The notes: generated by a model not told the origin, from the letters alone. Shown: positions 28,113-37,740, numbered from the stretch's first letter. The stretch: DNA of 64,000 bases from Zobellella iuensis (GCF_016746085.1 NZ_JAERTZ010000018.1:310001-374000); one strand, 5' to 3'. Made by a program: numbers and translations.

Positions 28113-29210
28113 CTACCGGAGCCGGACGCCCAACAGCTCGCCGCGCCAGCCCTGCAACAGTGCCGGGGTGACGTCCTCGGCTTCTTCCAGCCGCCACTTC
28201 CAGCTCAGGTACTGATGGATCAGCCGCTTGGAGGCGATCAGCTCCGCCGGCACGCCGGCATCCGTAGCCGCCTGCTCGACGATGCCCTTGATGCGTTTGA
28301 GCTCACCCTTGTACCCCGGATAATCCACCAGCCGCTTCACCGGCTCGGGCCAGCTGTCGGGTGAGGCCAGCGCCTCCTGCACCAGCGCCAGCAGGACGTC
28401 GCCGTGGCGCTTGATCTCCATCGGCTCCAGGCCCAGGCGGTTGAGATCGCTCAAGGACCGGGGCGCCCGTTCCGCCACCAGGAACAGATGGGCCTCCTTG
28501 ATCACGAAGTTGACCGCCAGATCCCGCCGTTTGGCCTCGCCCAGCCGCCACTGGCACAGCCGCTGCAGGACGCCCAGGGCCTGCCTGTCCAGGGTCCAGG
28601 CATTCTTGATGTCCAGGTAAGCCAGCTCCGGCAGGGTACTGACGCTGCGCCGCTTCACCGTCCACTCGCATTCCTGCTCGAACCAGGCGGTAAAGCCTTT
28701 CAGCTCAAGCTGCTGCCACAACTGCTGGTACAGTGGATAGAGGTAGATGACATCATCGGCGGCATAGCGCAGTTGTTCGGCCGACAGCGGGCGGGCCAGC
28801 CAGTCGGTGCGGGCATGGGCCTTGTCCAGGCCGACACCCAGCAGTTGCTCGACCAGGGCGGCGAAGCCGAGCTGGGTACCGAGCCCGAGGAAGGCGGCCG
28901 CCAGCTGGGTGTCGTGCACCCGGGCCGGCAGGGCACCGCTCTGGTGCTGGAACAACTCGAGATCTTCACCACCGGCGTGCAGCAGGCAGAGTCTGGCCGG
29001 ATCGTGCAGCAGCCGCCACAACGGCGACAGATCGGTCACCGCCAGCGGGTCAATCAGCACGGTACGCTGGCCGTCATGGAGTTGATAAAGGCCGGGCTTG
29101 GCGTAAAAGGTGCGGGTACGGACAAACTCGGTATCCACCGCCAACAGCGGGGCGTCGGTGGTACAGAAGTCGGCCAGGGTCTGGTTATCGGTGATCAGTG
29201 TGTAGGTCAT
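28113..29210 (-). CDS. rnd: Ribonuclease D
   Basis: 3'-5' exoribonuclease that trims tRNA precursors. 365 aa (E. coli 375). The DEDDy nuclease core starts with Asp26 and Glu28 in AVDTEFVRTRTF, and AADDVIYLYPLY provides the late Asp and Tyr. One or two HRDC domains follow (about 205-290 and beyond), as in E. coli. It lies downstream of fadD in the same direction, 72 bases apart, as in E. coli fadD-rnd. Confidence 0.95.
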   Translation of the reverse strand: MTYTLITDNQTLADFCTTDAPLLAVDTEFVRTRTFYAKPGLYQLHDGQRTVLIDPLAVTDLSPLWRLLHDPARLCLLHAGGEDLELFQHQSGALPARVHDTQLAAAFLGLGTQLGFAALVEQLLGVGLDKAHARTDWLARPLSAEQLRYAADDVIYLYPLYQQLWQQLELKGFTAWFEQECEWTVKRRSVSTLPELAYLDIKNAWTLDRQALGVLQRLCQWRLGEAKRRDLAVNFVIKEAHLFLVAERAPRSLSDLNRLGLEPMEIKRHGDVLLALVQEALASPDSWPEPVKRLVDYPGYKGELKRIKGIVEQAATDAGVPAELIASKRLIHQYLSWKWRLEEAEDVTPALLQGWRGELLGVRLR

Positions 29211-29282
29211 GGGCGCTCGATTACGGCAAGATAAGGCCCGGGCATCACCTCAACGGACAGTTGCGGATGCCCGGGTTTCGGC

Positions 29283-30992
29283 TCAGGCGGCCTGCTCTCT
29301 CAGCTCCCGGCGCAATATCTTGCCGACATTGGTTTTGGGCAATTCGTCGCGGAATTCTATCACCTTAGGCACCTTATAGGCAGTGAGATGTTGCCGGCAA
29401 TGCCTGATCAGTGCTTTTTCATCCAGCTCCCCGCCCGGTTTCTTCACCACCACCAGCTTGACCATCTCGCCGGTCTCCTTGTGGGGCACGCCCACCGCCG
29501 CCGCCTCCAGCACACTTCTATGCAGCATGGCCACCTCCTCGACTTCGTTGGGGAAAACGTTGAACCCCGACACCAGTATCATGTCCTTCTTGCGGTCCAC
29601 GATTTTCAGGAAGCCCTGCTCGTCCATGGTGGCGATGTCGCCGGTGCGCAGCCAGCCGTCGTGGAAGCTGCCGTCGTCGGCACTATTCTGTCCCCAGTAG
29701 CCGCCCATCACCTGGGGGCCTTTCACCTCCATCTCGCCGGGAGTATGGCTCAGGCTAATCACCTCACCGTTATCGTCCACCAGCCGCACTTCGGTGGAGC
29801 AGACCGGCAGGCCGATGGAGCCGTTGTAGCCGTCCATGTCGTAGGGACAGACGGTCACCAGCGGCGAACACTCGGTCAGGCCATAACCTTCCAGCAACTT
29901 GCTGCCGGTAATCGCCTGCCATTGCTCGGCCACCGCCCGCTGCACCGACATGCCGCCGCCGATGGTCAGCTTCAGGCTGCCGAAGTCGTGGCCCTGGAAG
30001 TCCGGGTTGTTCACCAGGGCGTTGAACAGGGTGTTGACCCCGGTCAGGCAGGTGGAATCGAAGCCCTTGAGCGCCTTGACGAAGCCGGGAATGTCCCGCG
30101 GGTTGGTGATCAGCAGATTCTGGGCGCCCAGGCGCAGGAACAGCAGGCCGTTCACCGTGAGCGCGAACACATGGTAAAGCGGCAGGGCGGTCACCACCCG
30201 CTCCGCCCCGGGGGCCAGCACGGGGCCATAGACCCCCAGGCACTGCTCCACATTGGCCAGCATGTTGCGGTGGCTGAGCATGGCCCCCTTGGACAACCCT
30301 GTGGTACCGCCGGTGTACTGCAGAAAGGCCAGGGCGTCGCCGGAGAGCTCGGGCCGGCGGTAGTCCATGTCCCTGCCCTTGGCCATGGCCTCCTTGTAAC
30401 CGACATAGGCCGGCAGACGGTGGCGGGGCACCATCTTCTTGATGTGCTTGACCACGAAGTTCAGCACGCTTCCCTTCACCAGCCCCAGGTGATCCCCCAT
30501 CCGGGTCAGGATCACCTGCTCCACCGCCGTCTGCTTGATGGCCTTGTCCAGGGTATGGGCGAAGTTTTCCACTATGACGATGGCGCGAGCGCCGGAGTCC
30601 CGCAGCTGGTGCTCGAGCTCGCGCGCGGTGTAAAGCGGGTTGACGTTGACCACCACCAGGCCGGCGCGCAGGGCCCCGAACAGACAGACCGGATACTGCA
30701 ACAGGTTGGGCATCATCAGCGCGATGCGCTCGCCGGGCGCCAGCCCCAGCCCCTGTTGCAGGTAGGCGGCAAAGTCCCGGGACAGGCGGTCCAGTTCACC
30801 GTAACTGATGATCTTGCCGAAATTGCTGTAGGCCGGCTTGTCGGCATAGGCCGCCACGCTCTGTTCGAACATCTCCATCAGGGAGGCGAAGCAGTCCGCG
30901 TCGATATCGGCGGGCACGTCCGCCGGGTAGCGGTGCAACCAGGGTTTGTCGGATAAGGGAGCCGGCTGAACGCCGGACGGGATCTGTTCCAT
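29283..30992 (-). CDS. fadD: Long-chain fatty acid-CoA ligase
   Basis: Activates imported long-chain fatty acids to acyl-CoA at the inner membrane. 569 aa. The AMP-binding P-loop [19 protein letters not shown] and the FadD/ACS signature [41 protein letters not shown] are intact, with the late catalytic Lys in [12 protein letters not shown]. The N-terminal extension [16 protein letters not shown] precedes the E. coli-like [13 protein letters not shown]. Expected to be repressed by FadR, but no clear FadR operator was seen. A long inverted repeat lies 25 bases upstream of the start. Confidence 0.95.
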   Translation of the reverse strand: MEQIPSGVQPAPLSDKPWLHRYPADVPADIDADCFASLMEMFEQSVAAYADKPAYSNFGKIISYGELDRLSRDFAAYLQQGLGLAPGERIALMMPNLLQYPVCLFGALRAGLVVVNVNPLYTARELEHQLRDSGARAIVIVENFAHTLDKAIKQTAVEQVILTRMGDHLGLVKGSVLNFVVKHIKKMVPRHRLPAYVGYKEAMAKGRDMDYRRPELSGDALAFLQYTGGTTGLSKGAMLSHRNMLANVEQCLGVYGPVLAPGAERVVTALPLYHVFALTVNGLLFLRLGAQNLLITNPRDIPGFVKALKGFDSTCLTGVNTLFNALVNNPDFQGHDFGSLKLTIGGGMSVQRAVAEQWQAITGSKLLEGYGLTECSPLVTVCPYDMDGYNGSIGLPVCSTEVRLVDDNGEVISLSHTPGEMEVKGPQVMGGYWGQNSADDGSFHDGWLRTGDIATMDEQGFLKIVDRKKDMILVSGFNVFPNEVEEVAMLHRSVLEAAAVGVPHKETGEMVKLVVVKKPGGELDEKALIRHCRQHLTAYKVPKVIEFRDELPKTNVGKILRRELREQAA

Positions 30993-31016
30993 ATCAGTCT
31001 CCTGCGACAGGGGAAT

Positions 31017-31041
31017 AACTTTAAATCATCCGTTTAAAGTT
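31017..31041. promoter_or_regulatory. Inverted repeat upstream of fadD, candidate operator
   Basis: AACTTTAAA and TTTAAAGTT form perfect 9-base arms around a 7-base spacer, 25 bases before the fadD start. It does not fit the E. coli FadR consensus (AnCTGGTCnGACC). It could bind another dimeric regulator or overlap the promoter. Confidence 0.45.
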
Positions 31042-31114
31042 TTAGCTCTAAAAATTTACCTGCGCATTCCAATAAAAACAACGAAATTTTAACAAGGGTG
31101 TGATGAAACCAAGG

Positions 31115-31267
31115 TCAGCGGCGTCGATGATGCCAGTGCCGGATCTGGCGCTGCTGCTTGCGCTGCCGACGCCGGCGGTACAGCAGCGCCCGGTGATAGG
31201 GTCGTTGCGGGTAAAGCAGCTGGGACTCTTCCTGCTCCTCCTGCTGCGGTTCTGGTAAGTTTGCCAC
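31115..31267 (-). CDS. Putative 50-residue Arg-rich protein downstream of tsaB
   Basis: GTG start with AGGAG five bases upstream, 11 bases after the tsaB stop. The frame encodes an acidic, Gln-rich N-terminal half (ANLPEPQQEEQEESQ), then YPQRPYHRALLYRRRRQRKQQ and a His/Arg tail. I do not recognise a family. The good ribosome-binding site, tight spacing to tsaB and charge segregation argue for a real small gene; the non-ATG start and short length argue for caution. An arginine-rich tail suggests nucleic acid or membrane binding, but this is speculation. Confidence 0.45.
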   Translation of the reverse strand: MANLPEPQQEEQEESQLLYPQRPYHRALLYRRRRQRKQQRQIRHWHHRRR

Positions 31268-31278
31268 CCGGGCTCCTG

Positions 31279-31959
31279 TTACCGACCCGGCAGTTTCTGC
31301 CAGGTGACCTTGTCTCTCAGATAGACGGGGCTGGCCTCGGCGGCACTGACCCCCTCCCCGGCCTGCAACGCCCGCAATGCCCCGGGCAGCATATCGCGCG
31401 CCTCGGGGAAGGGCACCGACTCGCACCCTTGTTCAACCCGTGCTGCCAGTTCAGGATAGGTGACAAAGCCGCTGCCGGCACCCTGCTCCCAGGACGAGGC
31501 CGTGCCCGCCAGGTAGTCGGCCGGAGCCAGTACCTGCTCTTCCTCCTCGATCACCATGACGCCCTGGTGCAGGCGAAAGCCACCCACATAGATTTCCCCC
31601 ATGCGGGCGTCGATCGCCGTCAGCACCCGCTCGCACCCGCTCAGCCGGTGCGCGCCCTGGGCCAGGGCCTGCAGGTTGGAAACCCCGAACAACGGCAGAT
31701 CGGCGCCGAAGGCCAGGCCCTGGGCGATGCCTAGGGTGATGCGCACCCCGGTGAAGGAGCCCGGTCCCCGGCCGAACGCCAGGCCGTCCAGTTGGCCAAG
31801 GCTGAGCTCCCCCTCGGCCAGCAGCTCGGCCACCATCGGCAGGATCAGATCCGTGTGTCCCCGGGGGGCGACCTGGTAGCGGCAGAGCACTTCGCCCTGC
31901 TGCCAGAGCGCGGCAGAGCAGGCTTCGGTGGCGGTGTCGATGGCCAGTAGTCGGGTCAT
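31279..31959 (-). CDS. tsaB: tRNA threonylcarbamoyladenosine biosynthesis protein TsaB
   Basis: Scaffold partner of TsaD in making t6A37 on ANN-decoding tRNAs. Start MTRLLAIDTATEACSAALW gives 226 aa (E. coli 231). The ASKHA-fold segment GRGPGSFTGVRITLGIAQGLAFG and AIDARMGEIYVGGF are conserved, and the end VYLRDKVTWQKLPGR matches E. coli. The much longer frame to 32571 is a shadow of yoaA. It starts 8 bases after the yoaA stop, so the two are likely an operon, as in E. coli. Confidence 0.94.
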   Translation of the reverse strand: MTRLLAIDTATEACSAALWQQGEVLCRYQVAPRGHTDLILPMVAELLAEGELSLGQLDGLAFGRGPGSFTGVRITLGIAQGLAFGADLPLFGVSNLQALAQGAHRLSGCERVLTAIDARMGEIYVGGFRLHQGVMVIEEEEQVLAPADYLAGTASSWEQGAGSGFVTYPELAARVEQGCESVPFPEARDMLPGALRALQAGEGVSAAEASPVYLRDKVTWQKLPGR

Positions 31960-31967
31960 GCTGTCTG

Positions 31968-33887
31968 TTACTCCAAGGTTGATAGAAATTCGGCCACCCG
32001 CTCCAGGGAACGGGTGCGCGGCATGGCCGGCAGGCTGGCGATAAAATCGGCGCCGTAGGCCCGGTTGACCAGGCGCCCGTCGGTGATCACCAGCACGCCC
32101 TTGTCCTGCACATCCCGGATCAGCCGCCCCACCCCCTGCTTGAGGGTGATGATGGCCTTGGGCAGCTGGACCCTGGCGAAACCGTCTTCGCCCCGACGGC
32201 GGCAATCCTCCAGCCGGGCGCTGAGCAGGGGATCGTCCGGCGCGCTGAACGGCAGCTTGTCGATCACCACGCACTGCAGGGCGTTGCCACGTACGTCTAT
32301 GCCTTCCCAGAAGCTGCCGGTGGCCACCAGCACCGCCCGGCCGTCCTGGCTGAACTGCTCCAGCAGGCGGACCTTGTTGTCCTCTCCCTGCACCAGCACG
32401 GTCCGGTCGAGCCGGGCGCGCAGCACTTCGGCCACCTCGTTCATCACCTGGTAGCTGGTACAGAGGAAGAAACTGCCCCCGGGCACCCGGGCCAGGGTGT
32501 CGACCAGGGTATTGGCCAGTACCCGTCCGCGCCCGGGACCATTGGTTTCCGGCAGATAGCGGGGCACGCACAGGCGGGACTGGCGAGAGTAATCAAAAGG
32601 GCTGTCCAATTGCAAGGTGCGGCAGTGTTCGAGCCCGAGATCGGCGCAAAAATGGGCGAAACTGTCGCCTACCGCCAGGGTGGCGGAGGTAAAGACCCAA
32701 CTGACCTCGTCCTTGGCCAGTTCGGTCGCGAAGCGATCCGCCACCGACAGCGGGGTCTTGTGGAAACTGATATGCAGCCGGCTGGTATCAAACCAGTAGG
32801 AATAACCGTTCTCCTCGACCCGGGTCACCGAGTCCAGTTGGGTGCGCAGACCGATCAGCCGCTCGAAGCACTGGCTGAGCTGCTCACCCCGGCCCAGGCA
32901 CAGCTTGAGCACCTCGTAGGTAAACTCCAGGCTTTCGAGCAGCCGGGCCAGGGCCTGCGCCACTTCGGGCCGTGCCAGCATGGGCCTCAGCTGGCCACGC
33001 CCCGAGTCCAACCCCACACTGAGCCGCAGATCCTGGGCGCAACGTTCCAGTTGGTCCGCCGCCTTGCCCAGCTGCGCCATATCCCTGGCCTCCACCTTCT
33101 GGGCCAGCCGCAGATCCCGGGCCAGCTCCACGAACTGGCGGCTGGACTGGCTCTGGCCGAAATACTGGCCGGCGATCTCCGGCAGTTGATGGGCCTCGTC
33201 CAGGATATAGGCCTGGGCCTCGGGGATCAGTTGGCCGAAGCCGGTGTCGCGTACAGCCATATCGGCGAAGAACAGGTGATGGTTGACCACCACCACCTGG
33301 GCTTCCATCGCCCGGGCCCGGGCCTTGACCAGGTAGCAGTCCTGATAATGGCCGCAGTCGCGGCCCAGGCAATTGTCGTTGGTGCTGGTCACCAGGGGCA
33401 GGATTTCGCTGCGCTCGGGCAGGCCCGGGATATCGCCGATATCACCGCTGGTGGTCAGCGGGGCAAAGCGTCTGACCTTGTGCAGATCGGCCAGCCCCTC
33501 GGCCGACAGCGCAGGCACGGCGTCGTTCAGCAGGCCCAGCCGCTCCAGGCAGATATAGTTGGCCCGCCCCTTGAGCAGCGCCACCGGATGGTGATAGTCC
33601 ATGGCCTTGACCAGGGTGGGCAAATCCCGGTGGAACAGCTGCTCCTGCAGGTTGCGCGAGCCGGTACTCAGCACCACCTTCTTGCCGGCCGCCAGCACCG
33701 GCGCCAGGTAGGCATAAGTCTTGCCGGTACCTGTGCCCGCCTCCACCACCAGAGGGACCTTGTCGTCCAGGGCCCGGGCCACCGCCGCCGCCATGGCTAC
33801 CTGGGCCGCCCTGGGGGTAAAGCCGTCGATGGCCAGGGCCAGGGGGCCCTGCTCGGCAAAAAGAGATGAACTGTCGTGCGCTTCCAC
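31968..33887 (-). CDS. yoaA: ATP-dependent DNA helicase YoaA (DinG/XPD family)
   Basis: Superfamily 2 iron-sulfur helicase linked in E. coli to replication-fork repair. GTG start at 33887 gives 639 aa and aligns with E. coli YoaA; no ATG gives a full-length N-terminus. Walker A EAGTGTGKT is at 49-57, the DEAH box at 230-233, and the iron-sulfur cysteines are C113, C173, C178 and C184. C-terminal motifs SFWEGIDVRGNAL and KQGVGRLIRD are intact. The upstream part of the long open frame (to 35111) overlaps the AraC gene and is not coding in this frame. Confidence 0.93.
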   Translation of the reverse strand: MEAHDSSSLFAEQGPLALAIDGFTPRAAQVAMAAAVARALDDKVPLVVEAGTGTGKTYAYLAPVLAAGKKVVLSTGSRNLQEQLFHRDLPTLVKAMDYHHPVALLKGRANYICLERLGLLNDAVPALSAEGLADLHKVRRFAPLTTSGDIGDIPGLPERSEILPLVTSTNDNCLGRDCGHYQDCYLVKARARAMEAQVVVVNHHLFFADMAVRDTGFGQLIPEAQAYILDEAHQLPEIAGQYFGQSQSSRQFVELARDLRLAQKVEARDMAQLGKAADQLERCAQDLRLSVGLDSGRGQLRPMLARPEVAQALARLLESLEFTYEVLKLCLGRGEQLSQCFERLIGLRTQLDSVTRVEENGYSYWFDTSRLHISFHKTPLSVADRFATELAKDEVSWVFTSATLAVGDSFAHFCADLGLEHCRTLQLDSPFDYSRQSRLCVPRYLPETNGPGRGRVLANTLVDTLARVPGGSFFLCTSYQVMNEVAEVLRARLDRTVLVQGEDNKVRLLEQFSQDGRAVLVATGSFWEGIDVRGNALQCVVIDKLPFSAPDDPLLSARLEDCRRRGEDGFARVQLPKAIITLKQGVGRLIRDVQDKGVLVITDGRLVNRAYGADFIASLPAMPRTRSLERVAEFLSTLE

Positions 33888-33982
33888 GGGCAAGCTGTAT
33901 CCGCTGGCAAAAAACCGATGATAGCAAAATAGCGCGGCGACGGGCAGGTTCCAGTGCCTGCCCTGACACCGGCGGGAGGCGT

Positions 33983-34957
33983 TCAGGGGCCCCGGCCTTC
34001 TCCCCGATGTCGCCGGCGCCAGGTCGCTGGGGGCAGCCCGAAGGCGCGTTTGAAAGCCCGGCTGAAGGCCGCTTCGGAATCGTAACCCGCGTCGAGGGCG
34101 ATACGGACGAGAGGCAAGGTGGACTCCGCCAGTTGCCGGGCAGCCCCCTGCATCCGCCAGCGGGCCAGGTAGCGCATCGGCGGCTCGCCCAGCAACATCC
34201 GGAACCGCTCGGCGAAGGCCGAGCGCGACAGCCCCGCCTCCCGCGCCAGCAGCGTCGTGGTCCAGCGCTGGCCCGGGCGGCCATGCAGCAGCCCCAGGGC
34301 CCGGCCGACCACGGGATCCCGCAGTCCCGCCAGCCACCCCTGGTGGGGCTGCGGCTGCGCCCGCAGCCAGCCGTTGACCGCCTCGATAAACAGCAGCTCC
34401 GCCAGCCGGGCCAGCATGGCCGGGGACTCCAGCCGGCCGCTCGCCAGTTGCCGGGCGGCGAACTGCAGGGAACTCTCGATCCAGTCCCCGGTGGCCGCGT
34501 CCACCACCCTGAGCACCAGCACCGCCGGCAGCAGCGGCAGCAAAGGCTCCCCCGGCCCATCGCAGCCGAGAAAGCCGCAGAGGATCCGGGTCCGTGCGCC
34601 TTCGCCCCCGTAGCGGATGGAGGACAGGCTCTGCCCTGCCCCGGCCGGCCGGATCAGGCCGTCGGCATCCATCGCCGGCAGCGTCAGGTCGCTGCCCAGG
34701 CGGTGCTCGTCGTTGTGGGGCAACAGCACCAGGTGGCCGCGGCTCAGGCTGACCGGCGCCCGGCCGGCCAGCTGCAGTTGCAGCTGGCCCTCGGTCACGT
34801 AGTGGTAGGCGATAAGATGGCGGGGCGTGGCGGAAAACGGATGGCAGTCCTCCGGCCCGACCCGGGCGACGACGCACCAGGGCGCGCCGAATTGCGCATC
34901 GAGAAAGAGGCCGCCACTCAGGTGCAGGCCATGCACTATGTCGGAAATGGGATCCAT
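33983..34957 (-). CDS. AraC family transcriptional regulator (cupin N-terminus)
   Basis: 324 aa from the ATG at 34957 (MDPISDIVHGLHLSGGLFLDAQFG). The N-terminal half is a cupin_6-type effector domain with VTEGQLQLQLAG and HLVLLPHNDEHRLGS. The C-terminal half has two helix-turn-helix units: TTLLAREAGLSRSAFAERFRMLLGEPPMRYLARWRMQ, then IALDAGYDSEAAFSRAFKRAFGLPPATWRR. It is divergent from the TTC38-like gene at 35110 with 152 bases between the starts, so it probably regulates that gene. Effector unknown. Confidence 0.87.
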   Translation of the reverse strand: MDPISDIVHGLHLSGGLFLDAQFGAPWCVVARVGPEDCHPFSATPRHLIAYHYVTEGQLQLQLAGRAPVSLSRGHLVLLPHNDEHRLGSDLTLPAMDADGLIRPAGAGQSLSSIRYGGEGARTRILCGFLGCDGPGEPLLPLLPAVLVLRVVDAATGDWIESSLQFAARQLASGRLESPAMLARLAELLFIEAVNGWLRAQPQPHQGWLAGLRDPVVGRALGLLHGRPGQRWTTTLLAREAGLSRSAFAERFRMLLGEPPMRYLARWRMQGAARQLAESTLPLVRIALDAGYDSEAAFSRAFKRAFGLPPATWRRRHRGEGRGP

Positions 34958-35109
34958 GGACGGCTCCGAAGGGTCGGCGGATCGGGCAAAAGTCCCGGCG
35001 CCCCGCGCATTGTTCAGGCGGTGCCCCGCGCCTAATCTTAGCACAGGAGAGCCGGGGGCCCGCGCAGGCGGCCCTGGCTCGGTCAGCTTCGCTTACCGGG
35101 AGTCCAACC

Positions 35110-36429
35110 ATGAAGCTCAGCGATCAGCAAGGCAATACCCTCAGCGGCGCCTCGGCGGAGGCCGTCGTCCTGTTCGACCAGGCCGTGACCGCGTTCAACC
35201 TCTACCGGGGGGATCCCATCGGCCTGCTCGACCGCGCCCTCGAACTCGCGCCCGACTTCGCCATGGCCGCCATCATGAAGGCGCATATCCTGGCCGGAGC
35301 CACCGAGCCGGCGGCCTCGCGCGAGGCCGCCACCCTGGTCCGGCGTCTCGGCGCCATGCGCCTCAACGAACGCGAGGCTTCCCACCTCGGCGCCCTCGGG
35401 CTCCTGCTCGACGGACGCTGGACGGCCGCGGCAATCGCCCTCGAGCGGCACAGCATCGACCACCCCAGGGACATGGTGGCGCTGCAATGCGGTCACCTGC
35501 TGGACTTCTATCGCGCCAACGCCCGGGCGCTGCGCGATCGGCTGGCCCGCGCCCTGCCCTGCTGGTCGTCCGAGCTGCCGGGCTATTCCGTCCTGCTCGG
35601 CATGCATGCCTTCGGGCTGGAGGAGTGCGGTGACTATGGCCGGGCCGAGGAGCGGGGACGGCAGGCCCTGGCGCTGGAGCCCCTCGACTGCTGGGCCCAC
35701 CACGCCGTGGCCCATGTGATGGAGATGCAGGGCCGGCCCGAAGACGGCATCGGCTGGATGCAGAGCCGGGAATCCTGCTGGTCGGGGGATGACAACTTCT
35801 TCAAGGTGCACAACTGGTGGCACCGGGCGCTGTGCCACCTGGAGCTGGGTCAGCCCGACCAAGCCCTGGCGCTCTATGACGGGCCGGTGCGCGAGGGACA
35901 GAGCACGGTCGCGCTGGATCTGGTCGACGCCACGGCCTTGTTGTGGCGGCTGCAACTGGCCGGCCTGGAGCCGGGCGCGCGCTGGCAGGAGCTGGCCGAG
36001 GTGTGGGAGCAGCACGCCGACGGCAGGCTTTATCCCTTCAACGACTGGCACGCAGCCATGGCCTACCTGGGCGCGGGGCAAGAGCAGAAGCTCGCCCAGC
36101 TGCTGGCCCGGTACCAGGCCAACGAGGACGGCGAAACCGCGACCTGGGCCCGGGAAACCGGCCGGCCGCTGATCGAGGGCTTCGTCGCCTTCCGGCACGG
36201 GGACTACCCGCTGGTGGTGGAGCTGCTCTACGGTGCGCGCCATATCGTCAACCGCTTCGGCGGCAGCCACGCCCAGCGGGACATCATCGATCTGACCCTG
36301 GCCGAGGCGGCCCTGCGCGGCGGCCAGACCCGGCTGAGCAAAGCGCTGGCCCGGGAGCGCCTGGCGCTCAAGCCCCACAGCGGCATCAACCGCAGCCTGC
36401 TGGCGAGAAGCCGCACGGCCTTATCCTGA
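35110..36429 (+). CDS. Tetratricopeptide repeat protein of the TTC38 type
   Basis: 439 aa soluble helical-repeat protein without a signal peptide. Pairs of helices such as GRAEERGRQALALEPLDCWAHHAVAHVMEMQGRPEDGIGWM (about 181-220) and FFKVHNWWHRALCHLELGQPDQALALYD (about 234-261) have the TPR pattern. HAVAHVMEMQGR and NWWHRALCHLELG are the hallmark of TTC38-like proteins, found from bacteria to human and of unknown function. It is divergent from the AraC gene and followed by a DsrE-like gene 36 bases downstream. Confidence 0.8.
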   Translation: MKLSDQQGNTLSGASAEAVVLFDQAVTAFNLYRGDPIGLLDRALELAPDFAMAAIMKAHILAGATEPAASREAATLVRRLGAMRLNEREASHLGALGLLLDGRWTAAAIALERHSIDHPRDMVALQCGHLLDFYRANARALRDRLARALPCWSSELPGYSVLLGMHAFGLEECGDYGRAEERGRQALALEPLDCWAHHAVAHVMEMQGRPEDGIGWMQSRESCWSGDDNFFKVHNWWHRALCHLELGQPDQALALYDGPVREGQSTVALDLVDATALLWRLQLAGLEPGARWQELAEVWEQHADGRLYPFNDWHAAMAYLGAGQEQKLAQLLARYQANEDGETATWARETGRPLIEGFVAFRHGDYPLVVELLYGARHIVNRFGGSHAQRDIIDLTLAEAALRGGQTRLSKALARERLALKPHSGINRSLLARSRTALS

Positions 36430-36465
36430 CCCACGACGGGGCGGAGCCTGCCCCGGGAGGCAACG

Positions 36466-36882
36466 ATGAAACACCTGGCCATGGTCGTGCGCGAAGACGC
36501 CTACGACAAGCTGCTGACGCCCCTCACCTTCGCCTATACCCAGGCAGTGCAAGGGGTAGAGGTGGACATGCTGTTCGTGCTCTGGGCGGTGCGGGTACTG
36601 ACCCCGGCGGGGGCGGCATCGCGCCGCATCGAGGGGGCCCACGCCGCCGACGCCGGCTGGCTGCGCGCCCGCCTGGCGGCGGACGGCGAGCCCACCGAGA
36701 TCGCCGATTTCCTGCAACTGCTGGCCGACACCGGACGGGTGCGGCTCTACGGCTGCCGCTACGCGGCCCAGACCTTCGAGGTGGCGCCGGCCGAGCTGAT
36801 GCCGGCGGCCACGGGCATCGTCGATCCGGGCTGGTTCCTCTCCGAAAAGGCGCTGAAGGCGGATCACTGCCAGTATTTCTGA
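36466..36882 (+). CDS. DsrE-like small protein
   Basis: 138 aa. The pattern [43 protein letters not shown] suggests the DsrE/DsrF-like fold, with a Cys in [16 protein letters not shown] at the position often used for persulfide or thiol chemistry and a second Cys near the C-terminus (DHCQYF). It probably forms a unit with the TTC38-like gene under the divergent AraC regulator. The assignment rests on pattern recognition only. Confidence 0.6.
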   Translation: MKHLAMVVREDAYDKLLTPLTFAYTQAVQGVEVDMLFVLWAVRVLTPAGAASRRIEGAHAADAGWLRARLAADGEPTEIADFLQLLADTGRVRLYGCRYAAQTFEVAPAELMPAATGIVDPGWFLSEKALKADHCQYF

Positions 36883-36903
36883 GCGGCGTCTTGGCCGCGC
36901 GGG

Positions 36904-37740
36904 CTAGGGCGGCAGCGGCAGGGCAGTGCCGGGAACCTGGATGTACTCGAACCAGCGCCGGCTGGCGGGCCCGGCGCCGAGGCGCTCGAGCGCCAGGGGC
37001 ACATGGAGGCCGATACCGATGAAGGGGTGCCGCCTGGGCTCGTCGAAAAAGTCGCGATCCCGCTCGGCAAAACCGCGGCTGCCGTAGCCCGCCTGCAGTT
37101 CTACCCACCGCAGCGCGTTTCCCTGGGCACCCCAGGCGTTTAGGGGAAAGGCCAGCAGCCAGCGCGAGCCCGAATAATCGGTGAAAATATCATGGTGCCG
37201 GCCCCGGCGCACGATGGGGGACGGCCAGTATTCCCAGCGGAACTGCACCCGCTCGCGCCAGGCCGGATGCCGCTGGCGCAGATATTCCAGCCCCACCCCG
37301 GCCAGGTTGACCACCTGATCTTCCCAGCTGAAGCCGTGCTCGGGAGAAAAGCCGTCGCCCAGCTCGACCGTGGTAGTCAGCAGCAGGCCGCTGAAGGCGC
37401 CCAGCCGGGCCGCCTCGGCATCGTCGTAGCCCCAGCGGCGATAGAGGGCGGCGGCCAGCGCCGTGGTCGCGGTGCCGGCATAGGCATGGCCCAGCTTGTC
37501 GGCGCCGCCGTGCTCGGTGTCGCGGCCGAACCAGCCCTCGTTTTGGGTGCCGAAGCTCGACTCCCCCCAGTCCCACACCGCCATGCCGTAGGCGGTGACC
37601 CCGCCCACTATCGCCAGGTTGAGCGCCCAGGTTTTCTGCTCCCGCGACCAACCATGAGTCTCGCCGCCCGGCTCCCGGGCCATGGCCAGCGGTGCCATCA
37701 GCAGCAAGGCTATCGACAGCACACTCGACTTGAACAACAT
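36904..37740 (-). CDS. YfiM/DUF2279 family periplasmic or outer-membrane protein
   Basis: 278 aa from ATG 37740, preceded by AAGGAG. The signal peptide MLFKSSVLSIALLLMAPLAMA is cleaved before REPGGETHG. The DUF2279 core is visible: DWGESSFGTQNEGWFGRDTEHGGADKLGHAYAGTATTALAAALY, then GAFSGLLLTTTVELGDGFSPEHGFSWEDQVVNLAGVGLEYL. The C-terminal part has alternating aromatic residues that could form strands. Function unknown. It converges with the DsrE-like gene and is divergent from the his operon. Confidence 0.75.
   Translation of the reverse strand: MLFKSSVLSIALLLMAPLAMAREPGGETHGWSREQKTWALNLAIVGGVTAYGMAVWDWGESSFGTQNEGWFGRDTEHGGADKLGHAYAGTATTALAAALYRRWGYDDAEAARLGAFSGLLLTTTVELGDGFSPEHGFSWEDQVVNLAGVGLEYLRQRHPAWRERVQFRWEYWPSPIVRRGRHHDIFTDYSGSRWLLAFPLNAWGAQGNALRWVELQAGYGSRGFAERDRDFFDEPRRHPFIGIGLHVPLALERLGAGPASRRWFEYIQVPGTALPLPP

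Noticed and set aside
31960..32571. N-terminal extension of the tsaB frame by about 200 residues
   Set aside because: Low-complexity Ala/Gly/Arg-rich translation lying antiparallel-free within yoaA; the MTRLLAIDTATEA start matches TsaB exactly.
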